DNA of 64,000 nucleotides from Sphingomonadales bacterium 12-68-11 (GTDB lineage: Bacteria; Pseudomonadota; Alphaproteobacteria; Sphingomonadales; Sphingomonadaceae): assembly GCA_002279825.1 (NCBI GenBank), contig NCCV01000004.1, positions 124,001 to 188,000 on the forward strand, in the 5' to 3' direction. The first letter of the stretch is position 1. Each line of letters begins with the position of its first letter. This document shows, in pieces, positions 38,310 to 46,935 of the stretch. The position numbers and the translations under genes are program-made. Below the pieces are notes generated by a model. It was not told where the DNA came from and did no database searches. It was given only the letters and a program-made list of their open reading frames with translations.

Positions 38310-39566
38310 CTACAGCAATCCCATCCGGTGCCCCGTCCAGCCGAGTGCGGCTATCAGCACCATGGTGCTGGCTGCCAGCAGCGCCACGGCCGTCAGCCCT
38401 TCGCGGCGGGCGTAGAGCGCGGTGATGATGATCTTGAGAGCCATGTTCGCGACCACCGTGCCGCCGAGCGCCAGCGCGGCAAGATCGCGCGCGATCGCCT
38501 CCTCGGGCAGCCCCGCTAGGGTGACGATCGCGGCATCGACGTCGAAGCTTCCGGTCAGGAACAGCGAGGTAGCGATGCCCGATTCACCGAATTCCGCCTG
38601 GGCCCAGCGCGCAAACACCGCCGCCGCTGCTACTATCGCCACGAAGCCAAAAGCCGGCAGCAATGCGACCGGGTTTCGAGTGGCTGTCTCCTGGCGCCCG
38701 GTCGCGTGAGGCGATCGCAGCCACGCCATGACCCCCACCGCGAAGGCAACCAGCGAGGCCGGGCCGACGATCGCCAGCATGGGCGGCAGCGTCGACGGGC
38801 TCAGCACCGCCACGAGCACGATCACCCGCAGGTACATGACCGCGCTGGCCAGGGCTATTCCGCCGCTGAACGGCCCTTGTTCTCCGCTGCCGAGGCGTTG
38901 CGCGAACGAGGTCGTCACCGCCGTCGAGGAATAGGCCCCGCCGATGATGGCCGTCGCGAGTACGCCCCAGCGTGCGCCCACGGTTCGGTTGGCCACATAG
39001 CCGGCGAAGGAAAAGCCCGTGACGAGGACGATGACAAGCCACAGCTGGAACGGGTTCCACGCGCCGAGCGGCCCCATCTGGCGGTCGGGCAGGAACGGAA
39101 GAACTGCGGCAGCGATCACCGCATAGCGGGCAAAGGCATGGACATCGATCTGATTGAGCTTACCGACAAACCGGTGGATTTCGGTCCGCATCGCCAGCAC
39201 AAACGTCACGATCGCGCCCAGCGCGACCGCCAGCGCCGGCTGGCCGGCACCTGCCAGCAGCCCGAGCGCTAGCACCACGATCGCGGCGACGAAACTGGTC
39301 GCATCGCGCCGCTCCTCGTCACGGATGAAGCCGACCACCACGAGCAGTGCCAGCGCACCCGCCAGCAGCACGGTCACCGCTGGCGACAGCAGCGTCCCGA
39401 GCACCGCGCTCACCCCTCCGCCGGTACCGAGCAGAACAAAGGTCCGGATCCCGGCGACGCGCGTGCCGGCCCGCAATCCGCGCAGCCGCCACCCGCGCTC
39501 GATGCCGACCATCAGCCCGCAGGCGAACGCTGCGCCCATCAGCAGCGCCGGATCGCCGCCCGTCAT
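38310..39566 (-). CDS. MgtC/SapB family membrane protein with DUF4010 domain
   Basis: 418 aa, about eleven hydrophobic segments. The N-terminal part has GLMVGIERGWRLR and GIRTFVLLGTGGG, typical of the MgtC/SapB domain; the rest is the DUF4010 membrane domain (GGAYSSTAVTTSFAQR, FLTGSFDVDAAIVTLAGLP). Probably an ion transporter or sensor. The longer upstream reading frame is rejected because its first ~99 residues lack any hydrophobic or conserved segment; ATG at 39566 begins the family-typical sequence. Divergent from the VIT gene across an FNR-like box. Confidence 0.8.
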   Translation of the reverse strand: MTGGDPALLMGAAFACGLMVGIERGWRLRGLRAGTRVAGIRTFVLLGTGGGVSAVLGTLLSPAVTVLLAGALALLVVVGFIRDEERRDATSFVAAIVVLALGLLAGAGQPALAVALGAIVTFVLAMRTEIHRFVGKLNQIDVHAFARYAVIAAAVLPFLPDRQMGPLGAWNPFQLWLVIVLVTGFSFAGYVANRTVGARWGVLATAIIGGAYSSTAVTTSFAQRLGSGEQGPFSGGIALASAVMYLRVIVLVAVLSPSTLPPMLAIVGPASLVAFAVGVMAWLRSPHATGRQETATRNPVALLPAFGFVAIVAAAAVFARWAQAEFGESGIATSLFLTGSFDVDAAIVTLAGLPEEAIARDLAALALGGTVVANMALKIIITALYARREGLTAVALLAASTMVLIAALGWTGHRMGLL

Positions 39567-39633
39567 CTTGCGACGTTTATCATCGGCGGACTCATATGCC
39601 GCATCCCGCCGGAAAGCCAATCGCGGCGCCGGA

Positions 39634-39647
39634 CTGATCCATATCAA
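39634..39647. promoter_or_regulatory. FNR/FixK-type box
   Basis: CTGATCCATATCAA departs from the TTGAT-N4-ATCAA consensus by one base. It lies between the divergent MgtC/DUF4010 gene and the VIT gene, about 70 bases upstream of the former and 190 upstream of the latter, so either could be under control of a Crp/Fnr-family oxygen or redox regulator. Confidence 0.5.
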
Positions 39648-39749
39648 GGCCGGCGTGGACCCATCGGCCCAAAGATGCCGAAGTCGCGCCGCTTGCCGGG
39701 TCTTCCGGGCAGGTCCATCACGGCCCGGCAGCTTCGTGCGAGGACCGTC

Positions 39750-39824
39750 ATGACCAGCCGCTATGCTTTGGGGCCCATCATTCTGGACGTGGCGATCGCC
39801 GGCGTCGCCAAGCCGAAGCCCTGA
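39750..39824 (+). CDS. Possible 24-residue leader peptide ahead of the VIT gene
   Basis: A short frame, MTSRYALGPIILDVAIAGVA then KPKP, with GAGGA six bases upstream of its ATG and its stop twelve bases before the VIT start. The hydrophobic middle could be a tiny membrane peptide or a translated leader. It may also be chance; no homology can be judged from here. Confidence 0.3.
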   Translation: MTSRYALGPIILDVAIAGVAKPKP

Positions 39825-39836
39825 GGGGGCCGAGGC

Positions 39837-40532
39837 ATGGCGAGACTGCATAAAGAGGGGCACAACGTTGGCCGGATCGGCTGGTTGCGCGCCGCGGTGC
39901 TCGGGGCCAACGACGGGATCGTCTCGACCGCCAGCCTGGTCGTCGGCGTTGCCGCAGCAGCGGCGGACAAGCCGGCCATCTTGCTGGCGGGCTTCGCCGG
40001 AATGGCTGCCGGCGCGCTGTCGATGGCGGCAGGGGAGTATGTATCGGTCAGTTCGCAGTCGGATACCGAAAAGGCAGACCTTGCCCGCGAAACTGCCGAG
40101 CTGGCCGGCCAGCCCGAGTTCGAACGCGAAGAGCTGACGGAAATCTACGTCGCGCGCGGCCTAGACCGGGCGCTTGCCGAGCAAGTGGCCGATGCCCTGA
40201 CCGCGCACGACGCTCTGAGCGCCCATGCGCGCGACGAGCTCGGTATCTCCGAGCTGACCACGGCCCGCCCGCTGCAGGCCGCGATCGCCTCGGCGCTGAC
40301 GTTCTCGGTCGGTGCCGGCCTTCCCCTCGTGGTCGTGCTGCTCAGCCCGCTCGCCGCCATCGTCTGGACCGTCAGCGCTGCGGCACTGGTGTTCCTGGTA
40401 GTGCTTGGCGTCTTCGGCGCGCGGGCCGGCGGCGCGCCGGTCGGCAAGTCGGTCGGGCGCGTGGTGTTCTGGGGGGCGCTGGCGATGGCCGTGACGGCCG
40501 GCGTCGGCCTCGCGTTCGGTGCTACCGGCTAG
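39837..40532 (+). CDS. VIT1/CCC1 family iron/manganese transporter
   Basis: 231 aa with five hydrophobic segments. The first has LRAAVLGANDGIVSTASLVVGVAAA, which is the VIT signature with metal-binding acidic residues, followed by AGALSMAAGEYVSVSSQSD and a cytoplasmic acidic helical loop, then the last three helices. Probably exports or stores Fe(II) or Mn(II). The stop overlaps the convergent AraC gene end by four bases. Confidence 0.88.
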   Translation: MARLHKEGHNVGRIGWLRAAVLGANDGIVSTASLVVGVAAAAADKPAILLAGFAGMAAGALSMAAGEYVSVSSQSDTEKADLARETAELAGQPEFEREELTEIYVARGLDRALAEQVADALTAHDALSAHARDELGISELTTARPLQAAIASALTFSVGAGLPLVVVLLSPLAAIVWTVSAAALVFLVVLGVFGARAGGAPVGKSVGRVVFWGALAMAVTAGVGLAFGATG

Positions 40533-41509
40533 CCGCGGCCGAGATCGCCACCCCGCCACTCACTCGGCGTTCGCCCGAACCGCTTCCTGAACGCCCGCGC
40601 GAAGTAGCCCGGGTCGAGGAACCCGCACCGGAACGCGATTTCTCCCACCGTCAGTCCGCGGGCGCGCGGATCGGTCAGCAGATCGCTGGCGCGGTCGAGG
40701 CGAGTGGCGGTCAGTTCCTGGACGAAGCTGGTGCCGCTGCCGGCGAGGAGCTGCTGGAGGTAGCGTTTGGAGATGCCGAGTTCGGCGGCGAGCGCGTCGG
40801 GGGCGAGGTCGGGGTCGGCGTAGTCGGTCTCGATCCGGCGCAGGATCTGGCGCGCCAATTGTCCGCGGTGGCGGCTGGTTGAGCGCGGCTCGTGGAAGCC
40901 GGTGGCGAGCGTCAGCAGCGTGCCGACTTGCTCGGCGATCATCGGGCGGGGCAGGGGCGTCGCGTCGATCCCGCCGGCCCCCATACGGGCAAGCGTTTCG
41001 AGCAGGCTGCCGAGCGGCGCGCCCCAGCCTGACCGCGCATCGACCGGCCGGCCGAGCAGCGCGCCGGGATCGGGCAGGTATTTCTCCAGCCAGCCCTGCG
41101 GCATCATCAGGTCGATCACCTCGTGCCGGGCGTCCATCTCCATCTGGTAGAAGCGGGTGTTGTCGAGCAGCACGAACTGACCGGCTTCGAGCACGAAACG
41201 CTGCCCGGCCATGCGCGTGCGCGAGGCGCCGCGGATGTTATAGACGAGCTGGATCGACGGCGCCGCCCGGCCGCTCGAACCGTCGCCGCCGACATGCGTG
41301 ACGCGCTGCGCCGGGGCGTCGAGGTGGAGCATGCGGAGCTGGCCGACGCCGTGGCTCAGCCAGCGCGCGGCGAAGCTGTCGGTATCGAACACGCAGACGT
41401 CGATCGGCGCGATCGTGCGCGCGGCCCAGTCCTGCCACTGCCGCACCGCCTCGGGCCGGGCGAGGCCGGCGGAGGACCAGCTCATGTCGTCGCTGTGGCG
41501 CGGTTCCAT
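40529..41509 (-). CDS. AraC/XylS family transcriptional regulator
   Basis: 326 aa. The N-terminal ~220 residues form an effector-binding domain of the AraC-binding-like type (FVLEAGQFVLLDNTRFYQ), and the C-terminal ~100 hold the two helix-turn-helix motifs, LAAELGISKRYLQQLLAGSG and VGEIAFRCGFLDPGYFARAF, the latter ending FGRTPSEWR. Its target is not shown; candidates are the binding-protein and SnoaL genes read the other way from 41888. Confidence 0.9.
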   Translation of the reverse strand: MEPRHSDDMSWSSAGLARPEAVRQWQDWAARTIAPIDVCVFDTDSFAARWLSHGVGQLRMLHLDAPAQRVTHVGGDGSSGRAAPSIQLVYNIRGASRTRMAGQRFVLEAGQFVLLDNTRFYQMEMDARHEVIDLMMPQGWLEKYLPDPGALLGRPVDARSGWGAPLGSLLETLARMGAGGIDATPLPRPMIAEQVGTLLTLATGFHEPRSTSRHRGQLARQILRRIETDYADPDLAPDALAAELGISKRYLQQLLAGSGTSFVQELTATRLDRASDLLTDPRARGLTVGEIAFRCGFLDPGYFARAFRKRFGRTPSEWRGGDLGRG

Positions 41510-41589
41510 CGGGGCAGACTAACTGCTCGGGCTCGCCTCGTCATCCCCGCGAACGGGTGGAGCGGGTCGGCGCTTCAAGAAGGATTTTT

Positions 41590-41822
41590 CGCGCAAAGGC
41601 GCGAAGTCGCGAAGAGGTGGGGCCAACAGCGTCTTCCCCCTTGATGCGGGAAGTTGGATGGGGGTGAGGGCGCGGCCTTCCGCGACCTTGCGCTCGGCGG
41701 AGAAATCACCCCCATCCAAGCTCCGCTAGCTCGCTCCGCGAGCAAGCTGCACTATCCTTCCGCCATCAAGGGTGAAGGCATCCTCGCCGCCGATCTTCGC
41801 GCCTTGGCGTCTTTGCGCGAAG
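41590..41822. repeat. Inverted repeat PE3, copy 2, in a 378-base intergenic gap
   Basis: The left arm CGCGCAAAGGCGCGAAG at 41590 pairs with CTTCGCGCCTTGGCGTCTTT near 41795-41822, the same arms as the copy at 37291. Between them are two further stretches that look alike, CACCCCCATC on either strand. The gap (41510-41887) between AraC and the binding protein contains nothing else that I can recognise. Confidence 0.72.
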
Positions 41823-41887
41823 ATCCCTTTCCCCCTTCCCCCCCGCCACCGAGCCGCTACTCTCGCGCCAGGGAAGAGGAGCGGGGC

Positions 41888-42874
41888 ATGAGAGTGATTG
41901 CGGCGATGCTGGCGGCCGGGCTGCTGTGGAGCGGCGGGGCTGCGGCTCAGGCGCCCAGCGGTTCACCGGGCCCGATCGCGGTCTATGGCAACGTCCAGAC
42001 TTTCGAGATCGCCCCGGTCCTGCTCGCCGCCGAGGAGTTCTACCCGGGCGAAGCGACGGTCACGATGGGCTCGATCGCCAACCTGGTCGGCGCGGCGCCG
42101 GTCTCGGGTTTCGGGCAAGTCGGCGTGGCCGATGTCGCCACCAATGCCGAAACGCAGGCGCTACGCTATTCGGTCGAGAACCCGAACCTGCGGATCGTGA
42201 TGACCGTCACCGACGGGCTTTACCGCGTGGTCGCGCGCCGCTCGGCGGGGATCGCCAGCATGGCCGATCTCAAGGGCAAGCGCGTCGCCACGATCCCGCA
42301 GACCAGCGCGGGTTATTTCCTCCACCGGATGCTGGCCAAGGCCGGCCTCGCCTTCGCTGACATCACCGCGGTGCCGATCGTCCCGCTCGCCGGCATGACC
42401 GAAGCGCTGAGGAAGGGCGAGGTCGACGCGGTGGTGATCTGGGAGCCCGAGAGCGAGAACGCCGCCGAGGTGCTCGGCGCGGACATGATCGAGTTTTCGG
42501 GCGAGGGCGTTTACCGCGAGCTGTTCAACCTCAACACCACCGCCGAAGCGCTCGCCGATCCCGTGCGCCGCGCCAAAGTGGTCGCCTTCGTGCGCGCGAT
42601 CATCGACGCCTCTGCGGCGGTGCGGCGCGATCCGGCGAAGGCCAAGACGCTGCTGGCGGCGGCGGGCGGATTTTCGGCCGAGGACCTCGATGCAAGCTGG
42701 AAGCACCACCGCTTCGCCGCGTACCTGGCGCCGGACCTGCTCGACGTCATGGCCGAACAGGAAACCTGGCTGGCCGCGCAGACGGGGCGCCCGCCCAGGA
42801 GCCGCGCCGATCTCGCCAAGCTGATCGACACTTCGGTCTATGCCGAGGCGATGGCGTTGGGGGTGCGGCGATGA
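41888..42874 (+). CDS. Orphan ABC-type periplasmic binding protein (NMT1/SsuA-like)
   Basis: 328 aa with a signal peptide (ends AAAQA). The type II solute-binding fold is suggested by FEIAPVLLAAEEF, DLKGKRVATIPQTSAGYFLH and RKGEVDAVVIWEPE, as in taurine, nitrate and aromatic sulfonate binding proteins. No permease or ATPase gene lies nearby, which is unusual. It overlaps the triple-SnoaL gene by four bases, so the two belong together. Perhaps the SBP feeds a distant transporter or a sensor. Confidence 0.8.
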   Translation: MRVIAAMLAAGLLWSGGAAAQAPSGSPGPIAVYGNVQTFEIAPVLLAAEEFYPGEATVTMGSIANLVGAAPVSGFGQVGVADVATNAETQALRYSVENPNLRIVMTVTDGLYRVVARRSAGIASMADLKGKRVATIPQTSAGYFLHRMLAKAGLAFADITAVPIVPLAGMTEALRKGEVDAVVIWEPESENAAEVLGADMIEFSGEGVYRELFNLNTTAEALADPVRRAKVVAFVRAIIDASAAVRRDPAKAKTLLAAAGGFSAEDLDASWKHHRFAAYLAPDLLDVMAEQETWLAAQTGRPPRSRADLAKLIDTSVYAEAMALGVRR

Positions 42875-44907
42875 GCGGCCCCGTCTTCGCCCATCCTCTC
42901 TTCGTCATTGCGAGAAGCGAAGCGACGAAGCAATCCAGTGCAGTGAAGCGGGGCCCTCGATTGCTTCGCGATGCTCGCAATGACGAGCGGGGTGGGCGGC
43001 CTCTTGGAAGCATCCGCACTCTCCTTGTCGCGCTCACCGCCCTGCTCCTGGCCCCGATCGCCCCTGCCGCCGCGCAGGACGACCTTGCCCGCTACACCGC
43101 CGAGGTCGAGGACTTGCGTTCGGTGCGCGAGATCAAGCGCTTGCAGGCGCTGTGGGGGCATTACGCGCTGGCCGGCGACTGGAAGGGCATGGCCTCGCTC
43201 GGTACCGACTTCATAGAGATGGCGGTCGCCGGCGACGATCCGGCCGGCAAGGCCGCAGTCGAGCAATGGCTGCGCCAGAACATGGGCGGCGGCGTGGACG
43301 GGATGCCCGCCGGGCGCCTCAACGTGCGGTTCTGGATCAGTCCGGTCGTAACCCTGTCGGAGGAAGGCGACCGCGCGATCGGCCGCTGGCACCACGTCGC
43401 GATGACCGGCGAGGCCGGCGTCTCGGCGCAATGGAACGCCACCACCGACGTGATCGAATACCGCAAGACACCGGCCGGCTGGCGCATCGCCTATGTCCGC
43501 CCTTACGCCGACTACGCCGGGCCTTACGACACCGGCTGGCGCACCACGCCCACGCTCGAGCGCGCGCCCTACCACTACACCCCGGATCAGGCCGGCGTGG
43601 TCCTGACCGGCCGAGTGGCCGCCGCGCCGCGCCCGCGCGCCGAGCTCGATCGCGAGGCGACGCTGCTGCTGCTCGAAAGCCAGGCGCAGAACGTGTTCAA
43701 CGCTTACGGCTACTACCTCGACCGCGGGATGTACGACGACGTGGCCGATCTGTTCGCGGCCGACGCGGTGATCGAAGTAGCCGGGCAGGGCACCTGGCAC
43801 GGGCCCGAGGGCGTGCGCAAGTTCCTTGGCCGCTTCGGCGCGACCGGGCTCGACACCGGGGAACTCAACGACCGCCCGCTGCTGATGCCGCTCGCCTCGA
43901 TCTCGGCCGACGGCGCCTCGGCGCTGATCCGCGCGGTCGAGATCGGCATGACCGGGCAGCATGGCGGGCAGGGCTTCTGGTCAGCCGGCATCCAGAGCGT
44001 GCTGCTGCGCCGGGGCGAGGACGGCAAGTGGCGGATCGGCCTGCTGCACTACAGCCCCTTGATGCGCGCCGACTACGCCAAGGGCTGGTCCGATCCGCTC
44101 CCCGCCGCGCTGCCGATCGGCGAGAGCCTGTGGCCCGACGGACCGACGCAGTTGGCGGACGTGTCCTATCCCGGCCACGCGATGACGCTGGGGCCGTTCG
44201 GCACCGACCTGGTCATGGCCGCGCGCGGGACGGGGCAGGCCGCGCCCATTCCGAACGCGCTCGCACTGGCCGAAGCCTTCGACGGGGCGGAGAACGTCTC
44301 CAACGCCTACGGCTATTACATCGACCAGTTTGCGTGGCGAAACACCGGCGCGCTGTTCGCGAAAGATGGCTGGAAGGAGCTGAGCTACATCGGCACTTTC
44401 ATCGGCAAGGACCGGGTCATGAACTCGATGATCCAGCGCTACGGCGAAGGCGGGCCCAATCCCAACAGCCAGGCGATCCACCAGAAGACCCAGCCTTACG
44501 TCACCGTGCTGGGCGATGGCACCCGCGCCTTCGTGCGCACCCGCCTGTTCCAGTTCAACAGCACTCCGGCCAATCCCGGCTCCTGGATCGGCGGAATCTA
44601 CGAAAACCAGATCGTCAAGGAAGACGGCCTGTGGCGCATCCACGGCATGGACCTCGATTACGTTTGGCTCGGCGATTACGCCAAGGGCTGGACCGGGATC
44701 GATCCCGAAGCGAGCAAGCGCTTCGCCCCCACCGCCGAAGCGATCGCCGCCTTCGCCCCCGACGCCCCGCTGCGCGGCGAGACTTTCGCCCCGTTCCCGC
44801 GTATCGCCCCGATGGGGTTCCACTTCGCCAATCCGGTCAGCGGCCGCGAGCCCGCGCTCAGGCTGACATGGTCGGATGGGCGGCGGGAGAACGGGGCGGT
44901 CAAGTAG
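42871..44907 (+). CDS. Exported protein with three tandem SnoaL-like domains
   Basis: 678 aa. Residues about 1-48 include nine residues, then PE2-encoded residues (VIARSEATKQSS type), then a hydrophobic signal (LLVALTALLLAPIAPAAAQ). Three SnoaL-like units follow: near 70-190, 275-400 and 480-600, each containing a YYxD or WxxM-type start (YGYYLDRGMYDDVADLF; YGYYIDQFAWRNTGALF). The tail has FHFANPVSGREP, the motif shared with the three proteins at 10.5-12.8 kb. No internal start codon lies between the repeat and the signal, so the repeat is translated. Function unknown. Confidence 0.72.
   Translation: MSGPVFAHPLFVIARSEATKQSSAVKRGPRLLRDARNDERGGRPLGSIRTLLVALTALLLAPIAPAAAQDDLARYTAEVEDLRSVREIKRLQALWGHYALAGDWKGMASLGTDFIEMAVAGDDPAGKAAVEQWLRQNMGGGVDGMPAGRLNVRFWISPVVTLSEEGDRAIGRWHHVAMTGEAGVSAQWNATTDVIEYRKTPAGWRIAYVRPYADYAGPYDTGWRTTPTLERAPYHYTPDQAGVVLTGRVAAAPRPRAELDREATLLLLESQAQNVFNAYGYYLDRGMYDDVADLFAADAVIEVAGQGTWHGPEGVRKFLGRFGATGLDTGELNDRPLLMPLASISADGASALIRAVEIGMTGQHGGQGFWSAGIQSVLLRRGEDGKWRIGLLHYSPLMRADYAKGWSDPLPAALPIGESLWPDGPTQLADVSYPGHAMTLGPFGTDLVMAARGTGQAAPIPNALALAEAFDGAENVSNAYGYYIDQFAWRNTGALFAKDGWKELSYIGTFIGKDRVMNSMIQRYGEGGPNPNSQAIHQKTQPYVTVLGDGTRAFVRTRLFQFNSTPANPGSWIGGIYENQIVKEDGLWRIHGMDLDYVWLGDYAKGWTGIDPEASKRFAPTAEAIAAFAPDAPLRGETFAPFPRIAPMGFHFANPVSGREPALRLTWSDGRRENGAVK
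42903..42985. repeat. Palindromic element PE2, copy 3, inside the signal region of the triple-SnoaL gene
   Basis: 83 bases with CGTCATTGCGAG and CTCGCAATGACG ends and inner arms AGCAATCCAG and TCGATTGCTT. It begins only 32 bases after the ATG and is open in the coding frame, so the protein gets a long polar leader before the hydrophobic signal core. The reading frame upstream and downstream is intact. Confidence 0.85.
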
Positions 44908-44967
44908 GAGGGGCCGGCTGAACTGCGATGGGTTGGCTGCAATAGACCGGCTTGGGAGGACCGCTGT

Positions 44968-45855
44968 ATGAAGACCTCGGCATGGAGTTTAGCTTGCATC
45001 GGGCTGTTGGGATACACAGCTCCGGTAGCGGCGGCCGAGGGACCGACAGCGGCGCCGCGCGGCGACTGGACGCTTGTTTCGCGCTCGGAACTCTGCAGCC
45101 TACAGCGCCAGTTCGGGGATGAGGGCGACTTGCAGTTGCGCATGGACACGTTTGGGTCGCGCACGAATTTCCAGTTCACCGTCACCGGAAAGTTGGTGCC
45201 GTTCAAACGCGGGTCGGGAACAGATATTCGGCTCGCCTTCACCCCGGACAGTGTGATGCGCGAGAAGTTCCCCGTCGTGCATGGCCAGATTGGCAGCCGG
45301 GCGTCCGTTACCTTCCCGACCGGGTTCTTTCCCGTTTTGAGCACTATTGATCAAGCCTTGCTTGCACCTGGCCAAAGGACTCCTGCGCAGCGAGCCGAGC
45401 TCGACCGGATCGGTTTGGAGTTCGTTAGGGGGGTTACCGATATCTCAATCGAGTTTCCCTTGCGGGAGCCGCTGAAAATTCTCACGGGCAGCATGGCCGA
45501 GCCCTTGGCGCGGTTGCGCGCTTGCGTGGACAAACTCAACGTCAAGTGGGGGTTGGATCCCGAGGCGCGACGGACCTTCATACGTGATGCTGCCCCTCTA
45601 CCGGAGACTTTCGCGGCCGCCCGACAGGCCTTGTCGGGCCTGTCGGTGCCTCGAGGCATCACGGCAATTCCAGCAAGAGTTCGAGTGGACGAGGCTGGAC
45701 GTGCAACTGAATGCGTCATCCAGACCGACGTGGGCGCCCGCGTCAGCGAGTTTCTCTGTGCGGGGCTAAGAGGTGAGTACACTCCGGCCCTCGATTCAAC
45801 AGGTCAGCCGGTTGCCAGCATGTATCACACCATGATGCAGATCTATGCGCAGTAG
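44968..45855 (+). CDS. Exported protein with TonB-like C-terminus, unknown
   Basis: 295 aa with a signal peptide (ends VAAAE). The body has beta-rich segments (RTNFQFTVTGKLVPF). The C-terminal ~70 residues look like a TonB C-terminal domain: IPARVRVDEAGRATECVIQ and the Tyr-Thr-Pro-Ala motif. Base composition is a little lower in G+C than its neighbours. It is separated by 60 bases from the upstream gene. Function unknown. Confidence 0.6.
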   Translation: MKTSAWSLACIGLLGYTAPVAAAEGPTAAPRGDWTLVSRSELCSLQRQFGDEGDLQLRMDTFGSRTNFQFTVTGKLVPFKRGSGTDIRLAFTPDSVMREKFPVVHGQIGSRASVTFPTGFFPVLSTIDQALLAPGQRTPAQRAELDRIGLEFVRGVTDISIEFPLREPLKILTGSMAEPLARLRACVDKLNVKWGLDPEARRTFIRDAAPLPETFAAARQALSGLSVPRGITAIPARVRVDEAGRATECVIQTDVGARVSEFLCAGLRGEYTPALDSTGQPVASMYHTMMQIYAQ

Positions 45856-45903
45856 CGCCTTCGGCCATCAAACTCAGCCAACCTTACCCGGGGAGAACCT
45901 TTC

Positions 45904-46929
45904 GTGCGCCTGATTGCCTGCGAGGAAGCCTGGTCGATCCCCGAGGTCGCCGCCGAACTCAAGAACGTCGCGCGCAGCCCGAGCCAGAGCCTCGACAAGC
46001 TGCTGGTCAAGGGCATCTACGATGCCGAGGCGGACACCGCCGGCTACGGCAAGATGGATTTCCTTTCAGGCCTGCTCGACGTCGAGGAACGGCGCCTGCC
46101 CGAGATGGACCGCTGCGGTGTTGCCATGCACCTGCTGACGCTGACCGCGCCGGGCGTGCAGATGTTCGATGCCGATACCGCGACCGATCTCGCCGCGCTC
46201 GCCAACGACCGCATGGCCGAAATCTGCGCCAAGTATCCGACGCGCTTCGCCGGGCTCGGCAGCTTCGCCCCGCACAGCCCCAAGCGGGCTGCGAAAGAGA
46301 TCGAGCGGGTGATGGGCGAACTCGGGCTTAACGGACTCGTCGTGAATGGCCACACCCACGGCGATTACTTAGACGACTACCGGTTCTGGCCGATCCTCGA
46401 GGCGGCCGAGGCGACCGGGGCCACGCTCTACATCCACCCGCGCGCGCCGAGCGATACCCTCAAGGGCCCGCTGCAGGACTACGCGATGGATTCGGCGATG
46501 TGGGGCTACGGCGTCGAAGTCGGCACGATGATGCTGCGGATGATGGCCGGCGGGGTGTTCGACCGCTTTCCGAAGCTCACAATCTGCGTCGGGCACATGG
46601 GCGAGATGGTCCCGTTCTTCATCTGGCGGATCAACTTCATGAACTCCCGCGCGCAAAAGGTCGGCCGCGCGCCGAAGACGCAGCGGTCGATGGAAGAGTA
46701 CTTCCGCGACAACTTCGTGTTCACCACCAGCGGGGTCGAGGACCCCCTGGCGCTACGCTACGCGATCGACCGGATGGGCATCGACAATGTGATCTGGGCG
46801 ATCGACTATCCGTACCAGCCGATGGAGCCGGCGGTTGCGTTCATCGAAAGCTTCGCGTGCACCGAGGCCGAGCGCCACGCGCTGTGCCACGGCAACGCCG
46901 AGCGCGTGTTTCACATCGCGCCGGAGTGA
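45904..46929 (+). CDS. Metal-dependent amidohydrolase-family decarboxylase (LigW/gamma-resorcylate type)
   Basis: 341 aa. The family order is RLIACEEAW at the N-terminus (Glu metal ligand), GHTHGDYLDD, TLYIHPRAPSDT, VGHMGEMVPFF and WAIDYPYQ (Asp). These match the ACMSD-type group that includes 5-carboxyvanillate decarboxylase (LigW) and gamma-resorcylate decarboxylase. It likely removes a carboxylate from an aromatic ring; the substrate could be a lignin-derived 5-carboxyvanillate analogue. The GTG start has a GGGGAG site. The response-regulator gene converges on it. Confidence 0.82.
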   Translation: MRLIACEEAWSIPEVAAELKNVARSPSQSLDKLLVKGIYDAEADTAGYGKMDFLSGLLDVEERRLPEMDRCGVAMHLLTLTAPGVQMFDADTATDLAALANDRMAEICAKYPTRFAGLGSFAPHSPKRAAKEIERVMGELGLNGLVVNGHTHGDYLDDYRFWPILEAAEATGATLYIHPRAPSDTLKGPLQDYAMDSAMWGYGVEVGTMMLRMMAGGVFDRFPKLTICVGHMGEMVPFFIWRINFMNSRAQKVGRAPKTQRSMEEYFRDNFVFTTSGVEDPLALRYAIDRMGIDNVIWAIDYPYQPMEPAVAFIESFACTEAERHALCHGNAERVFHIAPE

Positions 46930-46935
46930 TGGCGC

